This document shows positions 62,700 to 64,000 of a DNA stretch of 64,000 nucleotides, in pieces (the first letter of the stretch is position 1; every line of letters starts with the position of its first letter). Under the pieces are notes generated by a model that saw only the letters and a list, made by a program, of their open reading frames with translations, ran no database searches and was not told the DNA's origin. The translations under genes were made by a program, and so were the position numbers. Source of the DNA: Liolophura sinensis (Eukaryota > Mollusca > Polyplacophora > Chitonida > Chitonidae); NCBI RefSeq assembly GCF_032854445.1, contig NW_027018047.1:40235-104234 (forward strand). The letters run 5' to 3'.

Positions 62700-64000
62700 T
62701 GGTTTCCATGGAGTAAGAGCCGTTGCTGTGCACGTGATTATGACATCAATGATCATTCAATTGTCACTACAGCCAAAAGTATTGGTCGGAGGGCAACGCG
62801 GTTTGCACCATTCGATTTCTCGTCACAAAATACGTCGGATTAGTCTTTTACCAGCAGCACTGGAACAGTTTTTTCACTTTTGCATTTTTGCCTGGTCTTT
62901 TTGTTAATTGAAATCGGCTACACTGTACTCTGTACAATCGCGACTGGTCATTACTATATTCAACTTTTGACTATAAGTTATGTGCCCTTCGGTAGCCCAG
63001 AAGACGTCAAATCTTTGGGCTAAGCCCATTGAACTCACCCAGCAATTGCCTTACTTCTAAGTGCAAGACAATCTCAATGTCTTTATCTACGTGTAGAAAA
63101 ACCACACCATTTGTACGTGAAAAACACAAGGTACTTGATACAGTCTGCTGTAAAAAGTACAACTGAACACTGACCCACATGAATAAGGTGCCAAAAGATG
63201 CGGAATTGAGCCAGGTATCGGCAGCTGTTGAAAAATTGCAAATATCCCTGGTTTCCATGGAGTAAGAGCCGTTGCTACGCACGTGATTATGACATCAATG
63301 ATCATTCAATTGTCGCTACAGGCAAAAGTATTGGTCGGAGAGCAACGCGGATTGCACCATTCGATTTCTCGTCACAAAATACGTCCGATTAGCCTCTTAC
63401 TAGTAGCATTGGAACAGTTTTTCCACTTTTGCATTTTTGCCTGGTCTTTATGTTAATTGAAACCGGCTACACTGTACTCTGTACAATCGCGACTGGTCAT
63501 TACTATATTCAACTTTTGACTATAAGTTATGTGCCCTTCGGTAGCCCAGAAGACCTGAAATCTTTGGGCTAAGCCCATTTAACTCACCCAGCAATTGCCT
63601 TTCTTCTAAGTGCAAGACAATCTCAATGTCTTTATCTACGTGTAGAAAAACCACACCATTTGTACGTGAAAAACACAAGGTACTTGATACAGTCTGCTGT
63701 AAAAAGCACAACTGACCACAGACCCACATGAATAAGGTGCCAAAGATGCGGAATTGGGCCATTCATCGGCAGCTGTTAAAAAATTGCAAATATCCCTGGT
63801 TTCCATGGAGTAAGAGCCGTTGCTGGGCACTTGATTATGACATCAATGATTATTGAATTGTCGCTACAGCCAAAAGTATTGGTCGGAGAGCAACGCGGTT
63901 TGCACCATTCGATTTCTCGTCACAAAATACGTCGGATTAGCCTCTTACCAGCAGCACTGGAACAAATTTTCCACCTTTTGCATTTTGCCTGGTTTTTTGT
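62700..64000. repeat. Block X, copy 2, running off the window
   Basis: Monomers start at 62700, 63249 and 63797 (partial, 204 bp). They repeat the marks of 59947-61100 in order. The copy departs near 63570-63700, where GGGCTAAG and GTACGTGAAA replace GGGCCAAG and CTACATAAA. The array continues past the right edge. Confidence 0.8.

Larger units (their letters stand above)
1..64000. repeat. 549-bp satellite DNA array filling the whole window
   Basis: The same unit recurs from the first to the last base. Successive TGGTTTCCATGG boxes fall at 1, 550, 1100, 1649, 2198, 2747, 3296, 3847 and so on to 63797, giving 116 complete monomers with a modal length of 549 bp (extremes 546 and 571). All are in one orientation; I saw no inverted monomer, no foreign insertion and no unique spacer. 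The longest extra sequence inside any monomer is 16 bp and is itself satellite. Subtypes differ at correlated positions: GACCTGAAAT or GACGTCAAAT in mid-monomer, CAGCAGCAC, TAGTAGCAC or CAGCAGCTC upstream, and several alternative tails before the AAGGTGCC box. Array size and absence of genes fit eukaryotic centromeric or heterochromatic satellite. Transcription, chromatin state and species cannot be judged from sequence. Confidence 0.97.

Noticed and set aside
181-63830. Nearly two hundred open frames of 60-167 codons on both strands as genes
   Set aside because: They are the same few frames repeated per monomer, overlap antisense to each other, are closed by subtype-specific stops and indels, and show no recognisable domain.
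1-64000. CRISPR array
   Set aside because: Repeats are 549 bp, contiguous and without unique spacers.
1-64000. CENP-B box
   Set aside because: I looked for the TTCG....A..CGGG core on both strands of the consensus. TTCG occurs in TTCGGTAGCC and TTCGATTTC, but neither has the required A and CGGG.
1-64000. Inverted monomers or array orientation switch
   Set aside because: The CCATGGAGTAAGAGCC box and all other marks lie on the plus strand from end to end.
1-64000. rDNA intergenic spacer repeats
   Set aside because: No rRNA sequence appears and 64 kb of pure repeat is far longer than a usual spacer; not excluded for a partial view, but unsupported.
1-64000. Transposon-derived termini or target-site duplications in the monomer
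   Set aside because: No terminal inverted repeat pair brackets the 549-bp unit and no transposase or reverse transcriptase frame is present.

Overview
The whole 64 kb window is one uninterrupted head-to-tail satellite DNA array. I found no conventional gene, RNA gene, transposon or CRISPR array. The monomer is almost exactly 549 bp. Using the conserved TGGTTTCCATGG box as phase zero, I counted 116 full monomers plus a 204-bp partial one (from 63797). Full monomers run from 546 to 571 bp, and all lie in the same orientation. Base composition is about 42% GC in the first monomer, with about 18 CpGs, roughly three quarters of random expectation. Array size, monomer length and lack of genes point to a eukaryotic chromosome (centromeric, pericentromeric or other heterochromatin). 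The sequence does not let me name the species, and neither array edge is in view.

Layout. 1-9515: mosaic of a short multi-monomer unit, with one clean one-monomer deletion. 9516-19397: two tandem copies of a nine-monomer higher-order repeat (HOR), here called a-b-c-d-e-f-g-h-i, each about 4.94 kb. 19398-21601: four monomers of another family, also found near 41.4-42.7 kb and 39.4-40 kb. 21602-31712: three shortened copies of the same HOR (seven, seven and five monomers), in which e-f-g-h is always kept and a-d are lost by whole-monomer deletions. 31713-37470 and 40556-46282: two copies of a block of about 5.7 kb, 8.84 kb apart; the first carries about 36 small length differences that the second lacks. 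37471-40555: mosaic linker. 46283-50040: the HOR family returns in rearranged order. 50041-64000: a third region with more local duplications (offsets near 4.95 kb and 2.75 kb).

Nothing here acts as a gene set. Open frames of about 100 codons recur on both strands of many monomers, but they overlap each other and are closed by subtype-specific stops, so I do not call them genes. More interesting are the array's evolution (whole-monomer unequal exchange, mosaic long-range copies), two or three patches that look like unpolished assembly, and a set of short dyads including a 30-bp hairpin that recurs in nearly every monomer and could be structural or protein-binding sites.
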